64,000 bases of DNA. Origin: Fasciola hepatica. Taxonomy: Eukaryota > Platyhelminthes > Trematoda > Plagiorchiida > Fasciolidae. This document shows positions 1 to 12,000 of the stretch, in pieces. Position numbers and translations under genes: made by a program. The stretch spans positions 3,651,001 to 3,715,000 of the forward strand of contig CANUEZ040000031.1 in NCBI GenBank assembly GCA_948099385.1. Reading direction: 5' to 3'. The notes under the pieces were generated by a model. It was not told the DNA's origin and ran no database searches. It saw only the letters and a program-made list of their open reading frames with translations. Each line of letters begins with the position of its first letter. The stretch's first letter is position 1.

Positions 1-189
1 TGGTTTTCTTAAGACCTTGAGCACTGAGCCTGGATTTTTGGGTCACAAACTTTTCATCATCAGTCCAATTGTAACGTTATCCCGGAGCACAACCGCTTAC
101 CTATCACCACACTAGTTAAATCAGTTCATCTTCATGGTTTGGATACTTGTCAGTTTCGGATGGAGGATACGAGATGATTAGCGGTATTC

Positions 190-720
190 AAACACTACTG
201 TCTTCGTAGCGTTGTTCGAATCTGGTGGAAACATTGTATCACTAATGCTGAGGTTAGGTGTAGAGTATCGGGCACACAAAACAAATCGTCAAATGAAACA
301 TTAAAGGTCATCCGGTTAAGGTGATTGGAAAATGCAACGCGCATGTCCCCTGATAGGATTCTTTGGCGCTCAGTGTTCACTTAAAGATTGGAAAATGAGT
401 AAGGTTGTTCAGTCTATGACATGCAAGATATATAAAGCCCTACCAGGTTTGGCTATGTTAGGTGTGGTGGACTTCATGGGTGGAATCTAAGAGATCCACC
501 CGCTCAGTGCTTAGCTACATTGGAGGATATGGTCAAGTGTCCAGACCATTGGCCCTCTTGCATTCGCACACCTTTGTTATTGCCTCGATCCCACCATTGG
601 TAGCTATCTTGTTACTCCAGTCATACTCTTGTTTTTTATATGTTGCTGCTGAGAGCTAACAATAGTAGATCGGCGCATACAGTGCGTGGCTGACGACTGT
701 TTGAACTGAACTGAACTCTT
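190..720 (+). mobile_element. RTE-like LINE, 3' fragment
   Basis: The stretch aligns in all three frames with the C-terminal part of the RTE-like reverse transcriptase seen more completely at 25272-25640 and 38590-39030. It has the 'TNAEVR..V.G' block near 240, the 'RLRWLGHVLRM'-type block near 310, and the 'DFMGGI..IHP' block near 470. It ends in tgaactgaactgaactc, the short pentamer tail typical of this family in the window. Frameshifts and stops are frequent, so it is an old, dead copy. Confidence 0.7.
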
Positions 721-3544
721 GCGGCTGTGGGATTTACCCCTTCCGTCGTACTCGTCGGAGTAATTGGAATAAAGCGTTGCTGTTGCGTGTGACGTTTCAA
801 CCTTTCGGTCAACAGTAGGAACGTATTTCCCGAATACCTAGCTTTTCTTTTTGTGTGTGTATGCAAAATTGAATTGATGTGTGGCGAATCGTTGAATCTG
901 GTTTCTTTTTCATCGTGTGTTATTTCTGTTACGCCTTGAATACCAGCAGATACTAGTCGAATATATCGACCCAGGAAATTGTCCTAGAAACGTGGTTGAA
1001 CTGGTTTTTTGCGCTACCATTAAACATGATATTCATAGGCCATTCTCAGATCTTGGTTTGCTCACTTAACCATTTGGACTGTTTCCGCTGCTCGCAGTGA
1101 TGGGTATCGAGTGTCATTTGTTCGAAAAACCATCGCGTAATATTTGTGTGATATAGGGTCTGCCTTGATTGTCTTTATTTTAGATGAGATTCTCAATTGG
1201 TAAACAGGTTGCCATCTCACGCTAAGATTTGCATGTGGTCCTGGTGTTACTATCATCATTATTATTACTGTTATTATTATTACGTAAACAGCCATTAACC
1301 AAGCACTGAGTGCTGCAGTTCTTTCTGATGTAATTGATTCGCAAATAAAAAGAATGGGCATAAGAAAATACAAAGGTAATTGCAAACCATAGCATCAATT
1401 CGATGAAGAAATATTGTGAATGTACGAAATCCACTGGTAGTGACCTACTACCATCTCTCCTAGTGTCTCTTACCATTGCGTAGTTATATCTCTTGGACTA
1501 CACTCAGCAACATTTACGCCTCGTACATGACCAAGTTCACTGGTCAAGGACTTGAGATTATTCTTATACTTCATGCAATGGAAGTCCTATCTCACCTTCT
1601 GATCAGCAAATACCTCTGTGAAAATTGCATACAGGGTTAAGTAGTTTATCCACAGGTAGATGCAATACATAACCCAATGATCATAATTTATTCAACTTTG
1701 TCGCTTTATTTGGTAATATACCTGGTGTATCCGGTGCTTAGCATTACTACTCTAGTGTTTCCACTATATTCGAGCCATCCCACGAAGAGATCAAGGTTCG
1801 TCAGTCTGAAAATCTTTGAATCTCTTCCACTCTCATGGGCCAGATCTCGGAGTCATTCAGAGGAACTTGTCTAACTGTTGCATCGTACACTCTGTCCCTA
1901 ATGAACAAACAAATGTCACGTTGACATCCACAAATGACCGCGATTGTTAGAACTCGAATTGAACTTGTATGGACGCAGTGGCATTTCATCTACTATATTG
2001 TCTCCGGATGAAACTCAACTGTCTTCTCGGGGGCCAGGTGCATTTGGCCCGGAGACAGATGCCACCTGCTAGTTTTTCCGTAAATTTGTAAAACGATCGT
2101 TGTTCCATAGCAAAACGTTTGATGGACTTTATGAATGTGAAGCTGATGTAAATTTCCAGTTCCGTTCATAATTATTTTGGTGTCAGTGGACGTCGTTGAA
2201 TCAGCGATAATCCGTCAATTAATGCTTCATCCCAGAGTTACTAAACACGCTTGAAACAATTGCGCGACAACTTTATGGACTCCAAACGGCGCTACTTTCG
2301 TAATACAGTTTGCCAAAACGGTGTAACAATGAACTGATCCGTTTCCTCGTGCAAATCCTAATGGGCACGTGTTCTGAATGCGTGACAAATAGTTCAACTA
2401 CTTGGTGGAAAAGGGCACTAGAATGCATGACCCAATCCTTGGTGGAAATAGATTATAATTTCCCCCTGATGTGCATACCCCCTCTGATTTCAACCACACC
2501 GACTAGCTTGTATGGAGGGGAAATCCGAACCCGGATCACACTGATTTGTCAAATCGGTAGTGGTCAAACTGTGTTCGTAAATTGGAATCAGTTGTCGGAT
2601 AAATTACTTATTGTGTATGTATTTTAGCCGGCCGCATATTCCCCCCCCCCCGCTATGAATTTTACGTTCCCGCTTTCATTTGGAACAAAACTAACAAAAC
2701 AGATTGATAGTTGCCCAAATTTTATCTGCCTAAACTATGTGATTCATCTAGATAATGAGTTGAAGCCGTTTTATGGATTCTTTTATTGGTCGTTCTACTG
2801 TCTAATCCTTCCCGCTGGTCTACTGCCAGCTCACTGATTGATACCGGAGACAAAACGCATATTTTGTTACTCCCTAGTTTAAGGACTGTGTGTGTCTGAT
2901 TAACACAATGGACCCCAAATTCCATAAGCAGAAGTTGGGCAAGTTCAGCGGTTCTGTCCAGTTCGCCTCACACAGTGTATTTTCTTGTTGAAGGATATCA
3001 GTAAAGGAACTTATAGCGTAGGATCCCGAATTTCTTTGATATGTTTACGTCCCATTTCGATAAGTAGCTAGTTGGATCTCTCAAGGACTGTAATCTAAGA
3101 TATCCCTTTTTCTGTACGTCAGGGGTACCATTGGAGTTTTCTCGTCACTGCTCAGGCTAGTCGCATCGTTACTCAGCCGTTCTTAGTCGGTGAGTATTTC
3201 CAGCCTAAGATCTGCTGAATTGGCCGCACGAGAGGTAAGCATCGGAGGCAGCGTTGGATGACTGGACAGCCGCACGAAAAACAGGGATTAGTCAATGGCG
3301 AGGTCGATTATGGGAGTTCACTTTGGAAGATTCCAAGCTGATTGTGCTCATTGACTGGGAATTCTGCAACACGGCTGAGTAGCGATGCGTCCATTCGCCG
3401 TAACTGTCCGATAGAACTGAGTAACATTGGGAAACCTGTAGTTATCGCAAGCTATTTTTTCCGTCAAACACGTAATAGATTGTTGAATTTTTTAAAAAAT
3501 ATTTTTCTCCATCCTCCTCCTTCACCTCCTGCTTCCGGTCACAG
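721..3544. other. Unassigned region upstream of first recognised plexin exon
   Basis: No coding block with plexin or other recognisable similarity was found on either strand. It contains imperfect ATT repeats near 1250-1283 and a C-homopolymer at 2641-2652. An inverted pair of 17-mers lies at about 3164-3180 and 3372-3388, differing at one base. An earlier Sema exon could be hidden here, but none could be supported. Confidence 0.5.
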
Positions 3545-3901
3545 ACTTTAAATGCACTTCACACCGCAAGTCGAGGTCAAGTAGGTCGCAATCTGGCACG
3601 TCAGTTGAATGCGTCCATTACTCACGTGATACATCGTCTTCACAGTTTACTTCCCGTTAGTCTGTCCGCCTCTCGAGCTGTTGTGAACAACTCTGGTCTG
3701 GAAGATTTTCACGAAGTACTTCTGGTCGCATTTGCTGCTCAACCGGTTGATCCTCCAATGTATTGGAACACGTACGATCTCCAACATGGACCGCAATCAG
3801 TGCAATATATTCGCAGCTCATTTTTCCCGAATGCCAGTGACGATCAGATTGGAGCGCTTCTACTCGCCGGTTCCGCTTTGTCTTTATTCTCTATGGCTCA
3901 C
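3545..3901 (+). CDS. Plexin exon 1 of window: Sema propeller segment
   Basis: This 119-codon exon is open from the first base after the acceptor, phase 0 at both ends. A long pyrimidine tract ending in tcacag precedes it and gtaagt follows. The residues GQVGRNLARQL near the start and GALLLAGSALSLFSMAH at the end match the Sema stretch where plexins have a 'VGK.GRDLA' motif, a strand ending 'LLFAVF' and then 'SALCVF'. Here the middle strand is VLLVAFAAQPVDPP. There are three N-glycosylation sequons (NAS, NNS, NAS). It joins directly to the exon at 4654, because that gives the family order 'SALCVF..(EI)D..F...I..C'. An apparent coding stretch at 4039-4248 between the two would break phase and is left out. 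The preceding exon is not identified. Confidence 0.82.
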
Positions 3902-4269
3902 GTAAGTTATGATATGCTTCATTCATCCGGATCTCACACTGGTGCACTCTCCCTTCCTGTCATTTTAAGCTCTCTTTACATAGTTGTCTAAAATGGCCTC
4001 GATATCATCTCGATTCTTTCAGGGTTTATAACTTCTCGTTGCTTTGTGTCGCTGATGACAACGCAGATTGGGAAGAAGCCCTACTGTTGACTGAAATGTG
4101 TCGATTAAGAGCTGTCATCCCAACCCATATTATAATCACCCAGCTAATTGATCTCGGGTGCAGAGTCCGAATCCCTGACACCGTCAGTCCGCTTTGGGAG
4201 CAAGTTAAACCCCGGTGGGCTAACTTGTTTGACCTACTGGGACTTTAGGTGGTTTTCCATTCTACCCCA

Positions 4270-4345
4270 CAATCGCCGGTGTTGGTGGAATGGTTTAAAG
4301 CGTTTGTCTTTTCAGAGGTCCGAGGTTCAGATCCCGGCACCACTA
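4270..4345 (+). repeat. tRNA-derived SINE-like sequence (pol III boxes)
   Basis: A B-box match, ggttcagatcc, lies at 4324-4334. About 40 bases upstream is an A-box-like tggaatggtttaaagcg. The spacing and order are those of a tRNA promoter, but the acceptor stem does not pair, so it is not a functional tRNA. It lies in intron 1. Confidence 0.5.
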
Positions 4346-4653
4346 GTCACTTCGGTAGTAGTGAGCAATCCATTGTTTCCCGGCTCCTTACCACACATGA
4401 CCTCTTAGGACTTTATGTGCTTCCCCATCACTTCAAGTCTCAAGTTAAGTTTATCGTTTGTTTTTAATTTGTTTCCGGTAGTCATTTCACTTTGGGAGGT
4501 TCTTTCACCAGAGTGATGCAATACGACTGCAGTTGAATGGAACTGTTAAAGTTGCTTTTGGTTCTGTTGATACATTCGGTAAATGTTTTTGTCAGTATGT
4601 GGCGAGTTCAGTATTTATTCGAGGTCGTTCCACTCCATCCTCGTTTGTTATAG

Positions 4654-4776
4654 ATCGACGCACAGTTCAATAACGTGATTCGCAACTGTCTGGAAGGTCA
4701 CGGTACCCGAGGACCAAGTCATTTTATGCGTTCCACAGATCGGGAGTATATCGGTTGCGTTCATGAAGCTTATCTG
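4654..4776 (+). CDS. Plexin exon 2 of window: Sema propeller segment
   Basis: A 41-codon exon between a ttatag acceptor and a gtaagt donor, phase 0 at both ends. It begins IDAQFNNVIRNCLEGHGTRG, the plexin Sema signature in which a short helix with a conserved cysteine is followed by a G.G.RG loop. The second cysteine, in YIGCVHEAYL, would pair within the propeller. This exon directly follows the 'ALSLFSMAH' strand of the previous exon, as it does in other plexins. The short length and clean splice borders make chance coding unlikely. Confidence 0.87.
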
Positions 4777-5455
4777 GTAAGTTGAACGTTTACAGTCAGC
4801 ATGCTTAAGCTAAACCCCATCTTTTCTCAAATCAAAATAGAAAATGGGATTTCGCCGCCCCTTGGCATTGGTTGGGGCCACTGTGGATTTTGTGTTGAGG
4901 CAAAATACGGAAATTAAAAAGGCAGCATGATTGACAATGTGATGAACAATTCAAAAGATGGTATTTCTGTTCAGCCGTCCTCGATTTGAATTGTATAATC
5001 GACATTATACATGCATTGATTGTAATAATAAGAAATCCTTACGCACGACGATGTGCATTGCATATTTTAAGCATGAGTTTCAGTCGACACAGTGCGTACC
5101 CACCATGACAACATCCCACTGCAATATTGAGGTATAACCGGCAAACATGACTCCGTGATTTGAAGGAGTGGAGATTTTAATGGGCCCGGTGTTAGAACGA
5201 TCCGAGCGACCGAGAAGTGTTGTCTGTCTCCACAACGGACCGACTCCAGGTGGGATTTGTACCCCTTAACTTTACTCTAATTTGATGTTCATCAACCTGT
5301 TCCACTCCACCGCCACCGGTTACCTTGTAATTTGGTAAACTTTAGACAAGTTGTTTTGATTTGATGCGTGGACCAACTTTGTCTAATCTGTATTGCATTG
5401 CACTGAGAAGGTTTTGGCCACATAAAACTAGGAAGGAAACCGATGACTGTCCTTT

Positions 5456-5457
<2 letters not shown>

Positions 5458-5508
<51 letters not shown>
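5458..5508. repeat. (TA)n microsatellite
   Basis: An uninterrupted run of about 25 TA dinucleotides in intron 2, roughly 420 bases before the acceptor of exon 3. Confidence 0.97.
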
Positions 5509-5509
<1 letters not shown>

Positions 5510-5929
5510 TCTCTTTGACTAAGCATTTAACCATTTTCAGACTGTCCGTTGACCTGTTAAGCGATTGTTCATCGTTTGTAGTTGAGCAGTAAAAGAGACT
5601 CACTGACTAGCTCACCTGGATCCACGGATTGAACCCCAACACTTTGATAGAAATGATGTAACCATAAGCTGTGATTCTATGCGCTATCGCGCTTGACTAG
5701 GTTCTTAAATGGTCCATTATCGTTGTAAGATTCAGTGTTTCTTTTATCAGCTATGGGCTCAGTTTCTTCCATTCTACTGATCCGCAAACACGAATTAAAA
5801 AATACCTCACACACCTTTGTATTCATTTCCTGTTTCTTAATTTGATTACTCCCAAGTGATTTATTTTTGGCAACTTCTCAATGCTGGTGGTCTCTGCGTA
5901 GCTAATGACGCTTATAATATTTTCTCCAG

Positions 5930-6121
5930 GCAGATGAACCATACTATTGTCCAACGAAACCCCCTATGAATCGTTTTATCACCGGTGAAACACAGGAAGA
6001 TAGTTTGAGAGCTCCGTCTTTTCTCTATACGACAAAAAACGTCACTGGTGTGGCAATTACGGCCGTTTCAGCGGATTTCACTGTTTGTTTGATCACTACA
6101 GACGACGGCTGGTTATATAAG
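5930..6121 (+). CDS. Plexin exon 3 of window: late Sema blade
   Basis: 64 codons, phase 0 at both ends. The acceptor is tctccag and the donor gtaagt. An alternative AG four bases downstream would break phase. The product starts ADEPYYCPTKPPMNRFITGE and continues with the strands SFLYTTKNVTGVAI and FTVCLITTDDGWLYK. In plexins this is the blade with 'P.N..I.G....PLF....LTGVA......VVF.GT..G.L.K'. Here aspartate-rich DDG replaces the usual T.SG turn. One sequon (NVT) is present. An RTE-like LINE 3' end begins within about 50 bases of the donor, so intron 3 has been invaded very close to the exon. Confidence 0.88.
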
Positions 6122-6164
6122 GTAAGTGTGACAAGTGGGAGTTTTGTTTTGATTTTCTGGTGAT

Positions 6165-6525
6165 TGAATGATGGTTCGGGGTAGTCAGATCATGACATGG
6201 CGAAAATGTGTGAAAAGCCCAACCTGGGCGCTTAGTGGAGTAGGACTTGTTAACCCTCCGGGTTGTGATCGACGAATTCCGCTCTTTGGATGATTGGCGA
6301 CACCAGGCGGCATGACAAATTGCCGCAGTCAGTGGCGTACTTGGATTCGAGATCTTTTTTGTTTGCATGATTCTCACCTGTAGCTTTCTTCTGTTCGTTT
6401 GCCTTCGATGCTTCCAATAACTTCCCTGTCGACTGGATGGTATTGTAAGTTGGTAGCCAAAATCAAAGCGCTGATTTGTGAGGTCTGTGATGTAAAGAAC
6501 TGGGCTGAACTGAACTGGCAGGGGA
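6165..6525 (+). mobile_element. RTE-like LINE, 3' end
   Basis: Begins with the block 'catgacatggcgaaaatgtg', homologous to the same part of the copies at 8890 and 38830. It continues through the conserved tract encoding 'G...WGPRD' remnants near 6250. It ends in ctgaactgaactggc at about 6507-6521. It has the same orientation as the plexin gene and starts within about 50 bases of the exon 3 donor. Confidence 0.7.
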
Positions 6526-8160
6526 GAGAGCTGACATTTAAAAACACTGCGCTGAAGTGTGAGAGTAATGCTTTGTCGAATCCAACCCTTGACCATCTGC
6601 ATCAGCATTACTGATTTTCAAGGTTTGATTAGTCTCGTTGTCATCGTTGAACTCTGCTATCTGTCTTGTTTGTGTAATCTGCTTTGACGATTACGTAATT
6701 CATTATTGAGCAGATGGAGTTGAAATTTAGGGAAGTTCCTCGTGATGACTCCGTACCTCATGAGCAGATGTACCAGCGCTGGTCTATCATTATTTTCACC
6801 AAAGCTGAACAACGAACTGATTTAAATTTCTCCCCTGTTAATAACTAAATTTATTTATTTAACTCTTCTTGGAGTTTAGAAAAATCATCCAAATGGATGC
6901 AGTCATAGTGAATTATTGTTGTGAATAGTACTGCTCCATCTTTTCCGCATTTTGTACCAATGGTTCACGTTCAGCACAAGTGACTTGGGAGTATTGACCT
7001 CTTAGTTCGATTGTCGGCCGTTACCTGTTGCTCGTTTTTCCACCTTCTCTCCCGACATGAAATGTGCATGGTTAATTCCTATGTGGTTTCTCGTTTTAAT
7101 CGCTGTGATTGATGATGTTTTGGCCCAGTCCTTCTCAATGCTGTCGTTACCACAGCCGCCAACGTCAGCAGGATCACATTGACCCATTGAATTCCCTCCC
7201 CTTCTGTTTTTGTTAAACTCAATCACATTTTGGGAATAATATTTCAGTTCTACAACTTGTCTCGTCACAGTCGGTTCCTTACATCAACTCTGTTCACTTT
7301 CATTATCTTATACATTTCTACCCAGTGGATAAAAACTGAAATTTATTTCAGTTTACGCTGACTGAACTGATTCTATGAATTTCCAATACAATCTCCCCTC
7401 ATGCAGCCACCAGCCCATCTTGTAGTACAAGCCTCATACTATTCGATATTTCTCGGTGAGCCACGACTGATTGTTCACACTGTCAAACAGTGAGTGCATG
7501 GTTGAAAGTGTGCATCTAAGATTCACTAGTCTGGCATTTTTTTTATCGGAACCAGCATTCATTTATAGTCCACCTCCAAATCTCGGCCGTGCTACGTCAT
7601 CCAGTATATTATGTGGCTCATTGTAAGGGTATTAGCTGACGCATCGATAGACGGCCTAGTTTCGTAAGCGGACAACGCGCCATTGTCTGCCCAAAATCGA
7701 TGACCCAATCAGGTCTTCACGAAACGGAATGAAATCATCCAGTCAGCCGCCAACAGTTGCTGTCACTGAACTTAGCGGAAGCAACCAATCAGCGGTCGGG
7801 CGTTGTTTTAACCAAACGAAACGAAAATCAGCCAATCCGTGCCCAAGAGTTGTTTTAACCGGCCGTAACGAAACCAACCAGTCGGAGACGTATGCAAGAG
7901 AGCCAGTAGAAGATCGGTTGTAGGAAGTGTTCTATACCAATGCGCTTCGTGCCATGGCTTGACTGCGGTCAAGCTTTGTATCATGAGAAGACATGATCCG
8001 AAAGCGAAAATATGTTCTCACTAGAGTTAGTGGAACAGTTCAAAACACTCATGATTAGATCGCCAGCTTAATAAAACCATTTTGTCTAGCTCGTCCGGTC
8101 GACGGGCCACACAAGTCATTGTGCCACGTCAAGGTGCATTCTCGTCGTGATAACCGTTTT
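6526..8160. other. Intron 3 sequence without recognised features
   Basis: I saw no protein similarity, tandem repeat or RNA gene here. Confidence 0.4.
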
Positions 8161-8164
8161 AGCG

Positions 8165-9225
8165 TGCGTGAGTGTGTCTGAAGCTATGAGAAAAATCCGG
8201 AGTTTCAGAAATGACCGCCGCTAGTGGAGGATTGGGAATTATGGGAAAATAAAGAAGACTGCGGTTATTGGCTATAGTCACAACCTTTACCGCTTGATCA
8301 AAAGTATCGGTCCAGGGAGGCCACGTGCAAATGAGGCAACCAAGGATTTCGATGACTCGCCGATTCACTCGCGGAGACGTCGTGTGGACCGTTAGGGCGC
8401 AGCACCTTATGGAGCAGTTCAGTTGGTCCATCTCCACAGCGGACTTTCTGATAATGCCTGCAGGTAAATGTCACTCCATCACAAATGGAGGTCATCTGGG
8501 TTTAAGGTTATCTAAAAAAGGCACGAAGTTTCTGAAGCGGATGTGTTGCCTCCGTCCATCCTCAAAGGTAGAGGCAAAACTTTGCCATCGGAGTTGATAA
8601 AATCCACGGCGTGATCTGTGGAAGTGGACGAATTCCCAAGGAATGGTGCGAATCGGTGCTTGTACCGATGTACAAGCAAGATGATTGGTCTGTCAATGAA
8701 ACACACTGAATTTAAGCAGTTTAGGCTCAGCACAACCATTCTTCAAATGATATGTATAGACTAGCGAATGAATCATTCGAAACAATTGCTTGTCTCTGAA
8801 AACGTGTTCTGAGTTTAGATTGTCTGGGGCGTGTGTTACTCATACCCCTAGATAAACTCTCTCGATGTACATTGTTCTCCGAGGCAGTTGGTCAGTCCAT
8901 AACATGGCAAAATGTACGACAACCCCAACCGTGGTACTTGACCGAATAGGAATAGTTAGGCTTCCGGGTTGTTGTCGACGAGATGTGCCCACTAGAGAAG
9001 TGAATACATTAGGCGACATGACAAGTTGTCACAGTCAATGACGTACTTGCATTCTAGTGTTTTGTTCGTCTACATGATTATCACTCAACGTTTTGTTCCG
9101 TTTGTTTGTTTTTTCATGCTTTTATTCGCTTTGCCCTAGATTACTCGATGCTGCGCAACAATAACCGTAGCCATGGCGCAGAAGTGTGAGCTTAACGATT
9201 GAAAGAGCTGAACTGAACTGATAAT
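8165..9225 (+). mobile_element. RTE-like LINE, internally deleted copy
   Basis: The segment 8190-8740 matches the linker between endonuclease and reverse transcriptase plus the first RT block. Examples are 'HLMEQFSWSIST' near 8405 (compare the HLKQQFSWSTST of the copy at 24160) and 'VPMYKQDD' near 8665. At about 8810 it jumps to the extreme RT C-terminus and 3' region, without the palm domain. The end, at about 9205-9220, is ctgaactgaactg. It is a non-coding relic with an internal deletion of roughly 1 kb relative to the copy at 22.9-25.8 kb. Confidence 0.72.
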
Positions 9226-10200
9226 TATATCTATCCCAGTGTTTACAGATCAAGTCAGTGTGTAAAGTGTGAGAGCAGTTTGTGAAACCAGAGATGAATT
9301 CTGATTTCGAAGTGAAAACCTCACGTTTTAGTACTCGCTGAACTCTTGTCTCCATCACGGTTACTCAGATAGTTCGGGTGTTGAACGTGTTGACACATTA
9401 TGTGCATCTTCACTTCAGATTTCAAAGTCGTTTGTTTCCGATTGTGCAGTGAGTTTCCTTTGATAATAGGTACGTCCCTCCACGACGCTCATGCACATGT
9501 GTGATATAAAATGTTGGTAACATAACAGAAGAACCAAATTACAAATGACATGATAACTGTGTACACGCAAGTACAACAACACTTCCGTTTCCCTCACATG
9601 AATCTTAATCTTTGTAACTACGTCAACGCTGTTGCGATCAGGTGCGTTGCATATTATTCGATTCGTTGGCTTAAGATCTGAACCGTATCCGTTAGCTCTT
9701 CAACTAAGGACAGCTGTCCTTTTTGAGGTCCCAAGCGGAAATGAGGGAAAATCGCTTATTCGCAGTCCTGCACTTTGTGTGGACCAGCTGCCTCATCGCG
9801 TCTTTCATTCATACCAAGGACAAATATAAACAGTACTTGGGAAGACAAGAAATCGGCGAGTGACTCTATAACAATCAAAGCCACCGTTCTCAGGGCATGG
9901 TTACTGGTTGGCTGAACTGAACTGAGCTGAGTGTAATGGGAACAACCAGTATCAAACAAGGAAAGCAATCCGGCGTTCTCAGTGAAAAGCGCTCAGGTTT
10001 CACAATCGTCGAGTAAAACACAACCCGCCGTGGTGTTTCACGCTGGTGCCCCTGACGAAATTCGGATAACATGGCGGCACTCTACATGTGTGTTATAGGG
10101 TGGCGGAAACCAGTTGGGGGCTTCCACAACTTGTGATGTGATCTCTTCCCACACACTTCCATCAGATGAGATGCCAATTTGTATTTGGTCACCCGTAAGA
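9226..10200. other. Intron 3 sequence with one further LINE tail
   Basis: A ctgaactgaactgagctgag tail lies at 9914-9933. It probably marks the end of another short RTE-like 3' fragment on the + strand (about 9830-9935). Nothing else was recognised. Confidence 0.4.
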
Positions 10201-10214
10201 GCGAATCCGGTCTC

Positions 10215-10292
10215 GGTGCTCTGGTCTAATGTGTTAGAGCGTTTGGTTTGCACCTCCTAGGTTATAGGTTAGAATCCGTCGCCGCCGGTCAC
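10215..10292 (+). repeat. tRNA-derived SINE-like sequence (pol III boxes)
   Basis: A-box-like tctggtctaatgtgttagagcg is followed at 10267-10277 by the B-box ggttagaatcc. The arrangement resembles the tRNA-related head of a SINE. No cloverleaf acceptor stem was found. Confidence 0.45.
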
Positions 10293-11600
10293 TATGGAGG
10301 TAGTTAGGGATTCACCGTTGCCCGAATCAATACCACGCTTGACTTATTGGGGCCTTTTATGGTTCTGCAGCACCCCCAGTCTCGGGATCTGATAACCGAC
10401 CATCCTTGACACTACAGTGTCTCTTTAGGGCTGTGGAATATACCCCTTCCACTAAACTCCTACGCCAGCATGTGGTGAAACAGAAGCTCAAGCTCCGACC
10501 AGTCTTACAAAAGTACAAGTTGAAGAAGACTAAGCCTTCATCATTCGGTGTATGCTTTATATTTACCGAACTACGATTCCTGTATGGTGCGGATTTTCAA
10601 AACTTCCAGACGGAATTTCGGTGTCACTGTTGATTATGAAATTCTGTTTTGTCTTCGAACATGAACAGATTCCATCCGTAACATGAGAACCCAGTAACCG
10701 GTTTTGTTGAAACTAGAGAATAGTCCGTAGGTTGTCATCTTGGTTCCATTGTTTTCGTAGAGTTCGCAAAAAGTGCCCGCATGACCAGGGATTTAGGTTT
10801 ATCAGATAACAGCAGCGCTGCTGTGGAATTGGTCTTACCTTGCACCATGCCATTGCATAATCTGATAGTAATGTCTCGTTTCCGAGGGCGCGTTTGATCA
10901 GCTTCTATCTACCATTGTGCTTAATTACCTGGTTCACCAGCCGACAAGGTTTACTACATCCATAAGCGGCTTTCGTGCCCAAGGTCGTAACATAGGCGAA
11001 GACTGTCGACGCTCGATCACGACGGTCATTCCATGCTTTTACGTCCAGACTAGGTATTCCACAGACAACGAGGAACGCCAGGTCGGCGATTGATTGCTTT
11101 TTTTCAGCTAACGTCGTTTAGGTCGTGTATTGAGCATTCATCCCGACCAATTTTCAGGGCGTTCGTTGCGCCCTATGGCAAGTGATGTTTGGACAGAACG
11201 GGATGTAAACGGTCTATTCCTGAGCTTACTCAACTGAGGACTGATTGGACTTCACTCTGTCGAAGTACAGGGAGCCAATCCGTTTGGTGTATCTTGAAAC
11301 TAATATTCCTCTAATAAATATTACTGAACGCGTAGTCAGTGAATGAATATTTCTAGATCCTTCCTCTTCCCATTTACACACGGTCGTTTCCACAATGCAT
11401 TCGATGAACATTCCTGTCTGTGTCATTATTGTTCGACGGAGTTGTATCATACGCTGTAATTCACTAATCAATGACGTTCTGAAACCAACCCTTTTTACTG
11501 CCTTGCGTAGGTCCTTTTTATTACACCTAGAATTAATTACAGTATGAGGAGTAAACCACGTAATTAAGACATACTGGTAAAGTGTGCTTGGGAGGGCACA
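10293..11600. other. Intron 3 sequence without recognised features
   Basis: Short open frames exist on both strands, but none shows family similarity or splice-site support. Confidence 0.4.
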
Positions 11601-11609
11601 TTCACGTTA

Positions 11610-12000
11610 AAACCAGTTTATTGATCCTGCTTCTGAAGAGAGAGGTTGTAAATGGTTGGGGAGACAGAAAGAGGAAGAGAGTTCCATAGTTTAACGATTC
11701 GGAAAAAAAGAAGACTTGAAGGTAGAAGTGTGACATCTAGTGATAGAAACTTGATAAGGATGACTAGTTGCCTGGGTACGTGATGTTCGGGAACAGTTGA
11801 ATTCGCTTTTCGCTGAACCTGATCAAGCAGAGAGAGGTAGACAAAGCTCCATACCACACGTGACTGCAGTATTCAAGTGCGAGGTGGATTTGAGGTTTGT
11901 ACAGCAGAAGAAGATGAACTGATGTGAAGAAGCGTCTGGCGCGAAACAGAAACCCAACTTTGCGCTCAGCACGAGAGGTGAGCATGATTAGATGGATGGT
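11610..12000 (-). mobile_element. CR1/jockey-like LINE, RT C-terminal fragment
   Basis: Reading the minus strand, the residues RKVGFLFRARRFFTSVHLLL and then ALEYCSHVWYGA match the jockey/CR1 thumb-region signature 'KLGFLFRA..YFTP.QLL.LYK.QIRP.LEYCSHVW'. Further on, LFFRIVKLWNSLPLSVSPTI matches the C-terminal 'R...LWN.LP......Y'. The two blocks sit in different frames, so the ORF is frameshifted and broken. Confidence 0.72.

Noticed and set aside
4023..4248. Apparent plexin exon after a ttctttcag acceptor (frame with LLCVADDNADWEEALLL)
   Set aside because: Its phase does not fit either neighbour, no donor fits, and the exon pair 3901/4654 joins in phase to give the expected family order without it.
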